Of a stretch of DNA of 54,835 nt, positions 33,081 to 43,675 are shown one piece after another. The stretch is from JASGKO01 sp049840595 (GTDB lineage Bacteria; Verrucomicrobiota; Verrucomicrobiia; Chthoniobacterales; Chthoniobacteraceae), in the NCBI GenBank assembly GCA_049840595.1, contig JASGKO010000025.1:1-54835 (forward strand), written 5' to 3'. The notes under the pieces were generated by a model. That model saw only the letters and a list, made by a program, of their open reading frames with translations. It was not told where the DNA came from and made no database searches. Position numbers and translations under genes: made by a program. Position 1 is the stretch's first letter, and each line of letters starts with the position of its first letter.

Positions 33081-34931
33081 ATGAGTCGCATTCACCTTTT
33101 GTCCGAAGAAGTCGCCAGCCAGGTTGCGGCGGGCGAGGTGGTTGAGCGCCCAGCCTCGGTGGTGAAGGAACTGGTGGAAAACAGCCTGGATGCGAAGGCC
33201 ACCCGCATCGAGGTGGCAATCAAGCGCGGCGGTAGCTCGCAAATCGTGGTGGTGGACGACGGCATCGGCATGGATCGCGACGACGCCCTGCTGTGCCTGG
33301 AACGCAACGCTACCAGCAAAATTCGCACCGGCGAAGACCTGGCCCAAATCCTCACGCTCGGTTTCCGAGGCGAGGCCCTGCCCAGCATTGCCAGCGTCGC
33401 CCGGTTCCGGCTTTCCACCCGGGAACGCGACGCGCTGGTCGGCACTGAGGTGCTGGTCAATGGTGGCCGAATCGAGGCGGTGCGCGATGGCGGCGAGGCT
33501 CCCGGCACCCAGATCGAGGTACGCTCCCTGTTCTACAACCTCCCGGCGCGCCGGAAATTCCTGCGCAGCGAGAATACCGAGGCCAGCCATGTGGAGCATC
33601 ATCTCCATCTCCAGGCGATCGGGCATCCGGAGGTCGGTTTCGTCTATCTGCAGGATGAGCGGCTGGTCTTCCAACTCCCGCCCGCCAAAACTCTGCGCGA
33701 CCGCATTCGCGATCTGTGCGGGGCGCAATTCGCCGAGCAACTGGTGGAACTGCCGGAGCTTTCCTTCGACGGACTCAAGCTGGGCGGCTTCATCGGCAAG
33801 GCGGGGGTAAGTCGTTCGACCCGCGCGCAGCAATTCGTCTTCGTGAACGGACGTGCGGTGGAAAACAGCACGGTGAATTTCGGGCTGCGCGAGGGTTATC
33901 ATACCGCGCTGATGAAGGGGCAGCACCCGGTAACCTTCCTCTTCATCGACATGGACCCGGCGGCGGTGGATGTGAACGTGCATCCGGCGAAACGGGAAGT
34001 GCGTTTCCGCGATCCGGGGCACCTCCGCGAGGCGATCGTCGAAAGCGTGAAGACCGCGCTGGAAAGCACGCGCACCGGGTGGTCGAACGCATTTTCCGCC
34101 ACGGATCAGGAAGTCCCGAAGTCGGAACGCGCAGGAGCGCTGCCGTTGGAAAAGCTTCCGGAAAATCCTCCACCGGCTCCGCGCGTGGAAAGCGTGCAAG
34201 CGGAAATGCCGATCCCGCTTGCGCCGATAACGCACCGTCGCGACTGGAGTGCGCTGCCGCTACAAAATCCAGCGGCGGTCCCAGCACCAAAGTCGATTGA
34301 AACAACGCCCACTGCGGAAACGCCTTCAATCCAAAATCCAAAGTCCGAAATCAAAAATTTCAAAATCCTCGGCGTGTTGGGAAAACTCTACGTGCTGATG
34401 GAAAACGCCGAGGGGCTGGTGCTGGTGGATCAGCATGCGGCGCACGAGCGCATCCTCTTCGAGCAACTGCGCCGCCGGATGGAAACCCAGGACGTCCCCA
34501 CGCAACGTTTGCTGATGCCACTCACCATCACGGTCACCCCGCACGATGCCGACTGGATCACCCGCAACACGGAGACGCTGCACAAAATGGGCATCGGTAT
34601 CGAGCCCTTTGGCAGCGGCACTTTCATGATCGATACGCTCCCGCAATTCATGCGCACCGGCGATCCGCTGCAATTGATCCGCAACATCATCGAGGAACTC
34701 CGCGAAACCAGCAAAACCACCTCCAAGCTGCGCCTCGGCGAGGACGTGATCGCCAAGACCGTCTGCCGCGCCGCAGTGAAGGCGAACGACTACCTTCGCG
34801 AGCCCGAGCTGGTGCGGCTCATCCAGGATCTGCTCGCTTGCGAACTGCCCTATTGCTGCCCGCACGGTCGCCCGACGATGATCCAGATGAGCTATGGGGA
34901 ACTGGAAAAAAAATTCGGGCGTAAAGTGTAG
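33081..34931 (+). CDS. mutL: DNA mismatch repair protein MutL with endonuclease motif
   Basis: 616 residues. The N-terminal GHKL ATPase (about 1-330) shows VVERPASVVKELVENSLDAK, VDDGIGMDRDDALL, GFRGEALPSIASVARF, SLFYNLPARRKFL and DVNVHPAKREVRF. After a Pro-rich linker the C-terminal domain has VDQHAAHERILFE from Asp450, which fits the endonuclease motif DQHA-x2-E-x4-E, so it can probably nick DNA itself. This fits organisms without MutH. CPHGRPTMIQMSYGELEKKF ends the protein. Residues about 415-430 of the linker are encoded by an unusually AT-rich repeat-like stretch. It is convergent with the LysR gene, with a six-base gap. Confidence 0.96.
   Translation: MSRIHLLSEEVASQVAAGEVVERPASVVKELVENSLDAKATRIEVAIKRGGSSQIVVVDDGIGMDRDDALLCLERNATSKIRTGEDLAQILTLGFRGEALPSIASVARFRLSTRERDALVGTEVLVNGGRIEAVRDGGEAPGTQIEVRSLFYNLPARRKFLRSENTEASHVEHHLHLQAIGHPEVGFVYLQDERLVFQLPPAKTLRDRIRDLCGAQFAEQLVELPELSFDGLKLGGFIGKAGVSRSTRAQQFVFVNGRAVENSTVNFGLREGYHTALMKGQHPVTFLFIDMDPAAVDVNVHPAKREVRFRDPGHLREAIVESVKTALESTRTGWSNAFSATDQEVPKSERAGALPLEKLPENPPPAPRVESVQAEMPIPLAPITHRRDWSALPLQNPAAVPAPKSIETTPTAETPSIQNPKSEIKNFKILGVLGKLYVLMENAEGLVLVDQHAAHERILFEQLRRRMETQDVPTQRLLMPLTITVTPHDADWITRNTETLHKMGIGIEPFGSGTFMIDTLPQFMRTGDPLQLIRNIIEELRETSKTTSKLRLGEDVIAKTVCRAAVKANDYLREPELVRLIQDLLACELPYCCPHGRPTMIQMSYGELEKKFGRKV
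34324..34368. repeat. AT-rich phrase inside the mutL linker
   Basis: The run of atccaaaatcc/aaatcaaaaa words (34329-34366) is in frame and encodes SIQNPKSEIKNFKI. It contrasts with the GC-rich flanks and resembles intergenic repeat phrases. It lies exactly between the Pro-rich linker and the C-terminal domain. Confidence 0.5.
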
Positions 34932-34936
34932 GTGAA

Positions 34937-35824
34937 TCAACGACCTTGGTGCGTCTTCAACACGCTCAGGAACTTCTTCATGGCCGGACTTTCACTGCGG
35001 CTTCGAACGCGCTGCAGGTGGAGTGGGCGCTGAATGGTCAAATCCTTCATGGAAATGATTCCGAGCACACCGGTCTGCAATTCCAGTTCGACGATTAACC
35101 GCGAAACCACGGCGACCCCAATCCCGGCGGCCACGGCATTCTTGATCGCCTCCGGGCTGGCAAGAGAGAGCACCGGCTTGAGCTGGATGCCTTTGCGGTG
35201 CAAGGTCTGCTCGACAATCGCGCGCGTCCCGGAACCTTCTTCCCGCAGAATGAAGGGCTCCCGCGAAAGCTCCTGCGCCGTGACGGTTTTCTTTTGTAGC
35301 AGGGGATGACCGGCTGGGGCAATCGCCACTAATTCGTCTTTGAAGAAAACAGTGGATTCCAGTTCGTCGTTTTCAATCGGCCCTTCAGTCATGCCCAATT
35401 CGATTTCGCCCCCGAGTAATGCCTGCTGAATGTGGTGCGTATTGGCGATCTCCAACTGCAGCTCGATCGCGGGAAAACGTTGATGAAAGGTGGCCACCAT
35501 TCCAGGCAGCAGATAGCCACCAATCGTCATGCTGGCACCGATCGCCAGCCGGCCGCGCTTCAACCCCAGATACTCGGAGAGCGCCCGTTCCGCCTCGTCT
35601 TCCACGCCGCGCCAGCGCCGGGCGTAATCGGCCAGCAGGGTGCCAGCCTCGGTGAGCTTGCAGCCGCGCGGCAGGCGCTCCAGCAGGCGCACCCCGAGTG
35701 CATCCTCCAATTCTGCAAGCTGCTTGGACACCGCAGGCTGGCTGATGTGCGCAAGTTGTGCGCCCCGGCTGATGCTGCCAGCCTGGGCCACCAGATGAAA
35801 TAGCGCGAGGTGATTGCGATTCAT
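34937..35824 (-). CDS. LysR-family transcriptional regulator
   Basis: 295 residues from MNRNHLALFHLVAQAGSISR; an alternative start MVIAMNR lies four codons earlier. The N-terminal winged helix-turn-helix is clear (GSISRGAQLAHISQPAVSKQ, then LAELEDALGVRLLERLPRG), followed by a substrate-binding domain with RLAIGASMTIGGYLLPGMVA and AVAAGIGVAVVSRLIVELE. It is divergent from a YeiH-type transporter across about 80 bases, the classic arrangement in which the LysR protein controls its neighbour and itself. It resembles the CysB/CbbR-like group that contains YeiE. Confidence 0.93.
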   Translation of the reverse strand: MNRNHLALFHLVAQAGSISRGAQLAHISQPAVSKQLAELEDALGVRLLERLPRGCKLTEAGTLLADYARRWRGVEDEAERALSEYLGLKRGRLAIGASMTIGGYLLPGMVATFHQRFPAIELQLEIANTHHIQQALLGGEIELGMTEGPIENDELESTVFFKDELVAIAPAGHPLLQKKTVTAQELSREPFILREEGSGTRAIVEQTLHRKGIQLKPVLSLASPEAIKNAVAAGIGVAVVSRLIVELELQTGVLGIISMKDLTIQRPLHLQRVRSRSESPAMKKFLSVLKTHQGR

Positions 35825-35827
35825 AGC

Positions 35828-35842
35828 TATAACCATAGGTAA
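35828..35842. promoter_or_regulatory. LysR-type T-N11-A operator candidate
   Basis: ataaccataggtaat is a near-palindrome (ACC...GGT) and fits T-N11-A (T35830, A35842). It lies directly upstream of the LysR start within the divergent region to the YeiH-type gene, so it could repress its own gene and activate the transporter. Confidence 0.5.
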
Positions 35843-35903
35843 TGGGGAATATATAAACAATGCCTTTGTTTGATGGGTTGGGTGATTGCACTTTTCCGCA
35901 CTC

Positions 35904-36908
35904 ATGAAGCCCCGTTGCTATCACTCCATCCCGGCGGAAGAAGTCGCGCTTGCGCCGGCGGCGTCCTGGTTGAAGGTCACAGGATTCACGGCGTTGGGCG
36001 TCATCCTGCTGCTGTGGGCGTCGCCACCATTCGCCCTGCTGGGCGGGATGGTCTTTGCCTTCGTGGCGGGAAATCCATTCCCGCAATGGACGTCGTGTGC
36101 GACGAAGTGGCTTTTGCAAACCGGTGTCGTTCTGCTGGGCTTCGGGATGAATCTGCCCACGGTCCTGCATTTTGGAATCAACGGTTCGCTCTTTGCCGCG
36201 GTGACGATTGTCGTCACGCTGGCACTGGGCTGGTGGCTGGGGCGTAAATTGGGCGTGGAAGCGAAGACCACGCTGCTGATCTCGGCTGGCACGGCGATTT
36301 GCGGAGGTTCGGCGATTGCCGCAGTAAGTGCGGTCATTGCCGCCACCGAATCGGAAATCGCGGTGTCGATTGGCACGGTGTTCCTGCTCAATGCGGTGGC
36401 GCTTTATGTCTTTCCGCTGGTGGGGCATGGGCTCCATTTGAGTCAGGAACAATTCGGGCTCTGGTCGGGTGCGGCCATTCACGATATCTCTGCGGTCGTA
36501 GGGGCCAGCCTCAGCTATGGAGCCCCCGCGCTCGATACGGCAGTCGCGGTCAAGCTTTCGCGCACGCTTTGGATTATCCCTCTCACCTTGGTGCTAGCGG
36601 CCAGTGCCGCGCGACATCGACAGGACGACCCGACGGAGAGAAAGGTTACGATTCCGTGGTTTATTGGTCTTTTTCTCCTCGCCTCGGTGACACGGAGTTA
36701 TTTTCCGCCCATCCAGTCGTGGTCGCTGGAGATCGTTGATTACGCGCGCCGTGGAATGGCGCTCGCCCTCTTCCTCGTAGGTATCTCGCTTTCGTTCCGC
36801 ACGTTGCGAGCAGTGGGGTGGAAAACGGTCATCATCGGCCTGCTGCTTTGGGGCGTGGTCAGCACGGGCTCGCTGCTGGCTATTCATTTTTTCGCTGCGG
36901 CGATTTAA
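35904..36908 (+). CDS. YeiH-family putative sulfate exporter (Cons_hypoth698)
   Basis: 334 residues from the ATG of MKPRCYHSIPAEEV; an in-frame TTG six codons upstream is less likely. About ten membrane helices. Signatures are GGMVFAFVAGNPFPQW, GVVLLGFGMNLPTVLHFG, TTLLISAGTAICGGSAIAAV (family hallmark), GTVFLLNAVALYVFPLVGHG and GAAIHDISAVVGASLSYG. The family is annotated as putative sulfate exporter, but experimental support is limited. It is paired with a divergent LysR gene, as yeiH is with yeiE. Confidence 0.92.
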   Translation: MKPRCYHSIPAEEVALAPAASWLKVTGFTALGVILLLWASPPFALLGGMVFAFVAGNPFPQWTSCATKWLLQTGVVLLGFGMNLPTVLHFGINGSLFAAVTIVVTLALGWWLGRKLGVEAKTTLLISAGTAICGGSAIAAVSAVIAATESEIAVSIGTVFLLNAVALYVFPLVGHGLHLSQEQFGLWSGAAIHDISAVVGASLSYGAPALDTAVAVKLSRTLWIIPLTLVLAASAARHRQDDPTERKVTIPWFIGLFLLASVTRSYFPPIQSWSLEIVDYARRGMALALFLVGISLSFRTLRAVGWKTVIIGLLLWGVVSTGSLLAIHFFAAAI

Positions 36909-36971
36909 CGGAATTGCACTGGCGTCATCACCGACCTGCGCCTATAGGAGGCGAAAACCTTTTTTAAATTT

Positions 36972-37301
36972 ATGAATCAACAGATCGTTCCTTGGAAAAT
37001 TGCCTCATCCATCACTTGTGTCGGAGTGACCTCAGAAGATTGGAATCTCTCGGAAATTCCGGCCGGTGAAATCGACGTGCCGCGCACTTACAGCACGGAG
37101 GTGCTCTTTCCCGAGTCGTTTAATACGGTGCCGGTGGTGCAGGCGTCGCTGGTGGGCTTTGATATTGATCAGCGCGACAGCTCGCGCGTGAGCATTGCGG
37201 TCTCGCACATCACCACGACTGGATTCAAACTCGCGGTGACGACGTGGATGGAGACACGCGTTTATGGAGTGGAGGCGAGCTGGCTGGCCATTGGGAGCTA
37301 G
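36972..37301 (+). CDS. H-type lectin domain protein
   Basis: 109 residues, no signal peptide. VLFPESFNTVPVVQASLVGF, DIDQRDSSRVSIAVSHITTT and GFKLAVTTWMETRVYGVEAS followed by WLAIG match the H-type lectin fold (PF09458; Helix pomatia agglutinin and discoidin C-terminal domain), which binds N-acetylgalactosamine-type sugars as a trimer. The N-terminal 35 residues are not part of the domain. Lack of a signal peptide means a cytosolic or non-classically released protein. Neighbours give no hint. Confidence 0.8.
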   Translation: MNQQIVPWKIASSITCVGVTSEDWNLSEIPAGEIDVPRTYSTEVLFPESFNTVPVVQASLVGFDIDQRDSSRVSIAVSHITTTGFKLAVTTWMETRVYGVEASWLAIGS

Positions 37302-37310
37302 AAGTTTTTT

Positions 37311-37340
37311 ACCGCGGATGAAATGGCTCGGATGAGAGAC
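37311..37340. repeat. Short 'gcggatga' intergenic phrase
   Basis: accgcggatgaaatggctcg, then gatgagagac. The word gcggat recurs at 39692-39697 (aacgcggattag) close to the icd start. Low-confidence member of a dispersed intergenic family. Confidence 0.3.
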
Positions 37341-37389
37341 CTTTGAGTTTTTCACAGTCCTCAGGACTATAGCTACCGCGCACAAAAGC

Positions 37390-37424
37390 AAAAATCCCGT
37401 CGCCTTCCTGGTGACGGGATTTTT
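37390..37424 (-). terminator. Strong, possibly bidirectional terminator after icd
   Basis: aaaaatcccgtcgcc (37390-37404) pairs with ggtgacgggattttt (37410-37424), including one G-T pair. A and T tracts flank it on both sides. It lies 22 bases past the icd stop. Confidence 0.85.
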
Positions 37425-37446
37425 GAAATGAATTCGAGAAGGCGGC

Positions 37447-39676
<2,230 letters not shown>

Positions 39677-39767
39677 GTCGTTGGAAATGAACGCGGATTA
39701 GACCACAGGGCGCGAGAGAGGTCTATGGAGATTTTTTTGAAAGGCACATTTCGGGAGGAAGAAGGAA

Positions 39768-39812
39768 AAGTAACATTTAGGATTTAGCATTTAGGAAGCT
39801 TTGGATTTGGCC
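39768..39812. repeat. 45-bp dispersed repeat (copy B), left inverted repeat of the four-helix-bundle unit
   Basis: Matches 32932-32976 over about three quarters of positions. Part of it (39770-39802) is also inverted at 40111-40140. The core atttagcatttaggaag (39782-39798) corresponds to atttagcattgaggaag on the other strand. Confidence 0.6.
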
Positions 39813-40106
39813 TGCGGCGCGGAGGATGACTTTGCTTCCCGTGCCATCCGGATCGCACGGAAAAAGATCGCACAAAGTTCGTCGGCCTCTTCGAGCACAA
39901 CGCCGAGTTTTGAAAGAAATTCCGCCGTGGAGCGTGACCGGCAGGCCGAGCGATAGTTTGCCCCCACCGAACTGGCGGAACGCATCAATTGATTCGCCAG
40001 CACCTTCCCGGACACGTCCTTTGGCATGGCGCGGATGAGTTAATGCCCCGAATCGCAAACGCTTTCGTGCGGACCTTAATTGTTCCTTATCCGTCGCAGA
40101 CGCCAT
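39791..40106 (-). pseudogene. Four-helix-bundle (23S rRNA intervening-sequence type) protein, two frameshifts
   Basis: The intact C-terminal frame has LANQLMRSASSVGANYRSAC, SRSTAEFLSKLGVVLEEADE, the hallmark of the small four-helix-bundle family related to IVS-encoded proteins. Upstream, RTKAFAIRGINSSA lies in a second frame, and the start MASATDKEQL in a third. Two missing bases (about 40073 and 40035) would restore about 105 residues. The ATG (40104-40106) is preceded on the minus strand by gaggaag at 9-base spacing, which belongs to the right inverted repeat. The gene is framed by inverted repeats (39770-39802 and 40111-40140), as if it moved as a unit. It may be a real decayed copy. The molecular role of the family is not known. 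Confidence 0.7.
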
Positions 40107-40110
40107 TTTA

Positions 40111-40140
40111 AAAACTTCCTCAATGCTAAATTCCCCTTAC
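40111..40140. repeat. Right inverted repeat of the four-helix-bundle unit
   Basis: The reverse complement contains gtaa, then gaatttagcattgaggaag and tttt, mirroring 39770-39802 with about 85 percent identity over the shared core. It supplies the ribosome-binding site of the gene inside. Confidence 0.6.
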
Positions 40141-40772
40141 TCTCCGCCAGTGCCGGCTGGTTCGCTTTGAAGTCCGGGCGAGGGCGTGAGGAGATTGTTG
40201 GGCAGATGAGCATTGGTGATTTCCACCTGTGCGCCAAGGCCGACCTCATTATAGAGCGTGATGACATCGCTCGATTTCATGCGAATGCAGCCGTAGCTGG
40301 CGGGGCAGCCAATCTTCGATTCCTCGGGGGTGCCGTGAATGTAAATGGCGCGGCGGTAGGCGTCGTGGTTTTGCGCCTCGGTGCCTTTCAGCCAAAGAAT
40401 GCGGCTCACGATGGGATCGCGTCCCGGCGCGTTCGGACGCACAATTTCACCCGTCCAGCGACGGCTGTGAAACACGGCACCACTGGGGGCGTCGGTGCCG
40501 ATTTTGTCGGCGACGACCAGATGCCCCAGCGGCGTCGCATAGCTGCCGGGTAGATCGCCGGTGCCATATTTCGAGGTGGAAATCAGCCAGGAGGCGACCG
40601 GCACCTCTTTGTCGAAGAGCACCATCCGCTGGTCGGCCACGCTCACGAGAATTTTGTGGTCGCGATCGCCGCTGGCGCACGAACTCAGGTATAGAGTGCA
40701 GAAAGTGGTCAGCACGACCGTGGATACGAGGAGTAAAATGCGGACGCGGGTGGGGGAGGCAGAAGCGGACAT
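40137..40772 (-). CDS. L,D-transpeptidase (YkuD domain), probable lipoprotein
   Basis: The start used is the ATG of MSASASPTRVRILLLVSTVV (211 residues); an ATG 12 codons upstream is possible. The hydrophobic signal ends in LSSC, a lipobox. The catalytic domain has KILVSVADQRMVLFDKEVPV, STSKYGTGDLPGSYATPLGH and YIHGTPEESKIGCPASYGCI followed by RM, with the catalytic His and the Cys of SYGCIRM. Such enzymes make 3-3 crosslinks in peptidoglycan or attach proteins to it. It is divergent from degQ. Confidence 0.92.
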   Translation of the reverse strand: MSASASPTRVRILLLVSTVVLTTFCTLYLSSCASGDRDHKILVSVADQRMVLFDKEVPVASWLISTSKYGTGDLPGSYATPLGHLVVADKIGTDAPSGAVFHSRRWTGEIVRPNAPGRDPIVSRILWLKGTEAQNHDAYRRAIYIHGTPEESKIGCPASYGCIRMKSSDVITLYNEVGLGAQVEITNAHLPNNLLTPSPGLQSEPAGTGGE

Positions 40773-40839
40773 TGGTTTTCTCCAAAGTTTTTTTGAGCGG
40801 CTGCGCATATGGCGTGTCTCTTAGTATCACAAAGTTTGT

Positions 40840-42300
40840 ATGAAATCCCTTGGTAAAATCTCCACCCTTTCCCTTTGCTTGTTGAGCGCCCCTTTGCTCA
40901 CTCCGTCGAGCGTGTTTGCCGAAGCCCCTTCGAACAATCCGGCCCCGCAGCCGGTAATGTCCTTCGCCCCGACGGTGGACAAGGTCGGCCCGAGCGTGGT
41001 GACCGTTTACATGAGCAAGACGGTCAAAGGCATGGACCCCTCGCAGATGTTTGGCGGCAATCCCTTTTTGCGTCAGTTCCTCGGTAACGGCGGTGGCATG
41101 CCGCGCCAGCAGCGCCAGCAAAAAGAGCAGGGCCTCGGCTCCGGCATCATCGTCAGCGCGGATGGCTACATCCTCACCAACAATCACGTGGTGGATGGTG
41201 CCGATGAAATCAACGTGCAGCTCGGCGACGATTCCAAAAGCTATAAGGCCAAGCTGATCGGCACCGACCGCGGCACCGACCTGGCGCTGATCAAGATCGA
41301 TGCCAAGGGACTCACGCCCATTCAATTTACCGATAGTGACAAGGTGAAGGTCGGCGACGTCGTGCTGGCCGTGGGAGCTCCGCTCGGGCTGGCGCATACG
41401 GTCACAATGGGCATTGTGAGCGCCCTCGGTCGCAATGGCCTGCAGGCGGATGGCGGGGCGAGCGTCTATCAGGATTTCATCCAGACGGATGCCGCGATCA
41501 ACCCCGGCAATTCCGGCGGCCCGCTGGTGGATGCGAACGGACGCCTGATCGGCATCAATAGCATGATCCAGTCGCTGAGCGGCGGCAACGAAGGGGTGGG
41601 CTTCGCCATCCCGGCCAACCTCGCCTCGCTGGTCATGACCCAGCTCAAAGACCACGGCAAGGTGACCCGCGGCTACATTGGTATCGGCCTGCAGCCGATC
41701 ACCAGCGACCTCGCCGCTTATCTGAAACTCGATACCCAGAACGGCGCGCTCGTAAATGAAGTTCAATCCGGCACGCCCGGTGACAAAGCCGGACTCCAGC
41801 GCGGTGACGTGATCGTCAAACTCAATGGCGCCGAAGTGAAGGATGCCAGCCGGTTGCAACTCGCCGTGGGCGAAATGTCCCCGGGAACGAAAGTCACGCT
41901 CAGTATCCTGCGCGACGGTCAGGCGAAGGAAGTGGGCCTCACCCTGGGGGAAAAGCCCGACAAGGATGTGGCGGACAACAATTCGCCTTCGGAGATGGAC
42001 CATTCCAATGCCCTCGACGGCATCACTGTGGATGACATCACCCCGGAGGCCCGCGATCGCTTCAACATTGGCGACGACGTAAAGGGTGCGCTCATTACCG
42101 ATATCGACGAAAACAGTGCCGGTGCGGATGCGGGGTTGCAAGTGGGCGATGTGATCGTGGAAATCGACCGCCAGCCGGTGAAGAGCGCCGATCAGGCGAT
42201 CAAGCTCAGCGACAGCGTGAAAAAGGGGCAAAAAACGCTCCTGCGGGTGATCACCCACGGGGTGAGCCGTTATGTTGCGGTAAGCGATAAAAATGATTAA
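40840..42300 (+). CDS. degQ: DegQ/DegP-type periplasmic serine protease
   Basis: 486 residues with a signal peptide (MKSLGKISTLSLCLLSAPLL, cut near SVFAEA). The trypsin-like domain has the triad His116 (ILTNNHVVDG), Asp147 (GTDRGTDLALI) and Ser225 (NPGNSGGPLV). Two PDZ domains follow, about 250-345 (GYIGIGLQPITSDLAAYLKL) and 385-475 (ALITDIDENSAGADAGLQVG). It degrades or refolds damaged envelope proteins. The Q-rich loop near 88-97 (MPRQQRQQKEQ) is the variable LA loop. It ends at a strong terminator. Confidence 0.95.
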   Translation: MKSLGKISTLSLCLLSAPLLTPSSVFAEAPSNNPAPQPVMSFAPTVDKVGPSVVTVYMSKTVKGMDPSQMFGGNPFLRQFLGNGGGMPRQQRQQKEQGLGSGIIVSADGYILTNNHVVDGADEINVQLGDDSKSYKAKLIGTDRGTDLALIKIDAKGLTPIQFTDSDKVKVGDVVLAVGAPLGLAHTVTMGIVSALGRNGLQADGGASVYQDFIQTDAAINPGNSGGPLVDANGRLIGINSMIQSLSGGNEGVGFAIPANLASLVMTQLKDHGKVTRGYIGIGLQPITSDLAAYLKLDTQNGALVNEVQSGTPGDKAGLQRGDVIVKLNGAEVKDASRLQLAVGEMSPGTKVTLSILRDGQAKEVGLTLGEKPDKDVADNNSPSEMDHSNALDGITVDDITPEARDRFNIGDDVKGALITDIDENSAGADAGLQVGDVIVEIDRQPVKSADQAIKLSDSVKKGQKTLLRVITHGVSRYVAVSDKND

Positions 42301-42386
42301 ACCTTTCTAGTTGGGGGTGATGGCTCGCGTTGCCGGTGGTGGCCCGTGGTGGGGCTAAAGTGCAGCGCGAGCCATTCAACTTTTCA

Positions 42387-42419
42387 AGAGGGGCTCCGGG
42401 AAAAGGAGCCCCTCTTTTT
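42387..42419 (+). terminator. Intrinsic terminator of degQ
   Basis: agaggggctcc (42387-42397) pairs with ggagcccctct (42405-42415), followed by TTTT. It lies 87 bases past the degQ stop. Confidence 0.9.
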
Positions 42420-42491
42420 GCTGAAAAGTTTTTTGGGCATTTTTGGAAAAGAGATTTGGAGGATGATTGGAACCGGCTATTTAATCATTCC

Positions 42492-43673
42492 ATGAAATAT
42501 CGCCGTTTTGGCCGGACTGAATTGCAGATGCCCGTCTTTACCTGCGGGGGCATGCGCTATCAGCACAAATGGAACGATGTGGAGCCGGTGGAAATCCCGG
42601 CGGAGGGCCAGAAAAACCTGGAGGCGACGATCCACCGTGCGTTTGAACTGGGCATCAATCACATCGAGACGGCGCGCGGCTATGGCACCTCGGAAATGCA
42701 ACTCGGCTGGGTGCTGCCGATGCTTCCCCGCGAAAAGCTGATCGTGCAAACCAAAGTCAGCCCGACAGCCAATCCGAAGGACTTCCTGGAAACGTTCGAG
42801 CGCTCCCTGCGCTATCTGCAGCTTGACTATGTGGACTTGTTTTCCATCCACGGGATTAACACGGCCGAGCTGCTGGAGTGGACGATTCGCGAAGGCGGTT
42901 GCCTGGAGGCGGCGCAACAATTGCAACGCGAGGGGCGGGTAAGGCATATCGGCTTTTCCACCCATGGCACTCCGGCCGTGATCAACGAAGCGATCAACAC
43001 CGGCGAGTTCGATTATGTGAACCTGCACTGGTATTTCGTCAACGACTTCAACTGGCCGTGCATCGAAAACGCCCGCGATTACGACATGGGCATTTTCATC
43101 ATCAGCCCCAACGACAAAGGCGGTAAACTCTATGCGCCGCCGCCCAAGCTCGAGCGGCTCTGCGCGCCGTTGTCGCCGATGGCGTTCAATAACCTTTACT
43201 GCCTCGCGCGTCCCGACGTGCACACGCTCAGCATTGGAGCCGCGCGACCGGGCGACTTCGACGAGCACATCAAGTCCCTGGAGTATTATGACCTCGCCGG
43301 AGAGGTGACAGCGCCGATCGAGGCCCGGTTGCGCGAGGAAATGGTCCGCGTGTTCGGCCATGATTGGGTAACCCACTGGCACGAAGATCTGCCGGAATGG
43401 ACCGAGACCCCCAACCAGCTCAACATCCTGGAAATCCTGCGCCTGTGGACGCTCGCAAAGTCACTCGACCTCGTGGAGTTCGGCAAGATGCGCTACAACC
43501 TGCTCGGCAATGGCGGCCACTGGTTCCCGGGAACCAATGCGGCAAAGTTCGATCACGCCCAAATCCGCCAGATGCTCGACGGCCATCCCTTTGCCGACCG
43601 GATTCCCGGCATCCTCGCCGAAGCTCATGAATTGCTCGCCGACAAGGAAGTAAAACGCCTCAGCCAGAGCTGA
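42492..43673 (+). CDS. Aldo/keto reductase
   Basis: 393 residues from the ATG of MKYRRFGRTELQMPVFTCGG; the upstream extension crosses the terminator and is rejected. The NADPH-dependent barrel shows INHIETARGYGTSEMQLGWV (catalytic Tyr), LIVQTKVSPTANPKDFLETF (Lys), DYVDLFSIHGIN (His) and GRVRHIGFSTHGTP. The C-terminal 90 residues (VFGHDWVTHWHEDLPEWTET onward) go beyond the barrel and have no cysteine cluster. The substrate is unknown. It is convergent with the lipoprotein gene, with a two-base gap. Confidence 0.92.
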   Translation: MKYRRFGRTELQMPVFTCGGMRYQHKWNDVEPVEIPAEGQKNLEATIHRAFELGINHIETARGYGTSEMQLGWVLPMLPREKLIVQTKVSPTANPKDFLETFERSLRYLQLDYVDLFSIHGINTAELLEWTIREGGCLEAAQQLQREGRVRHIGFSTHGTPAVINEAINTGEFDYVNLHWYFVNDFNWPCIENARDYDMGIFIISPNDKGGKLYAPPPKLERLCAPLSPMAFNNLYCLARPDVHTLSIGAARPGDFDEHIKSLEYYDLAGEVTAPIEARLREEMVRVFGHDWVTHWHEDLPEWTETPNQLNILEILRLWTLAKSLDLVEFGKMRYNLLGNGGHWFPGTNAAKFDHAQIRQMLDGHPFADRIPGILAEAHELLADKEVKRLSQS

Positions 43674-43675
43674 GA

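Noticed and set aside
40447..42258. 603-codon minus-strand ORF across degQ
   Set aside because: It is the antisense shadow of a clear DegQ gene; its protein is His/Asp/Val-rich with no domain. Similar long shadows cross mutL (32964-34235), icd (37552-38847), fabF (44216-45412) and the ClC gene (5219-6082).
42330..42491. Longer N terminus for the aldo/keto reductase
   Set aside because: It would include the degQ terminator hairpin. The family start MKYRRFGRTEL is at 42492.
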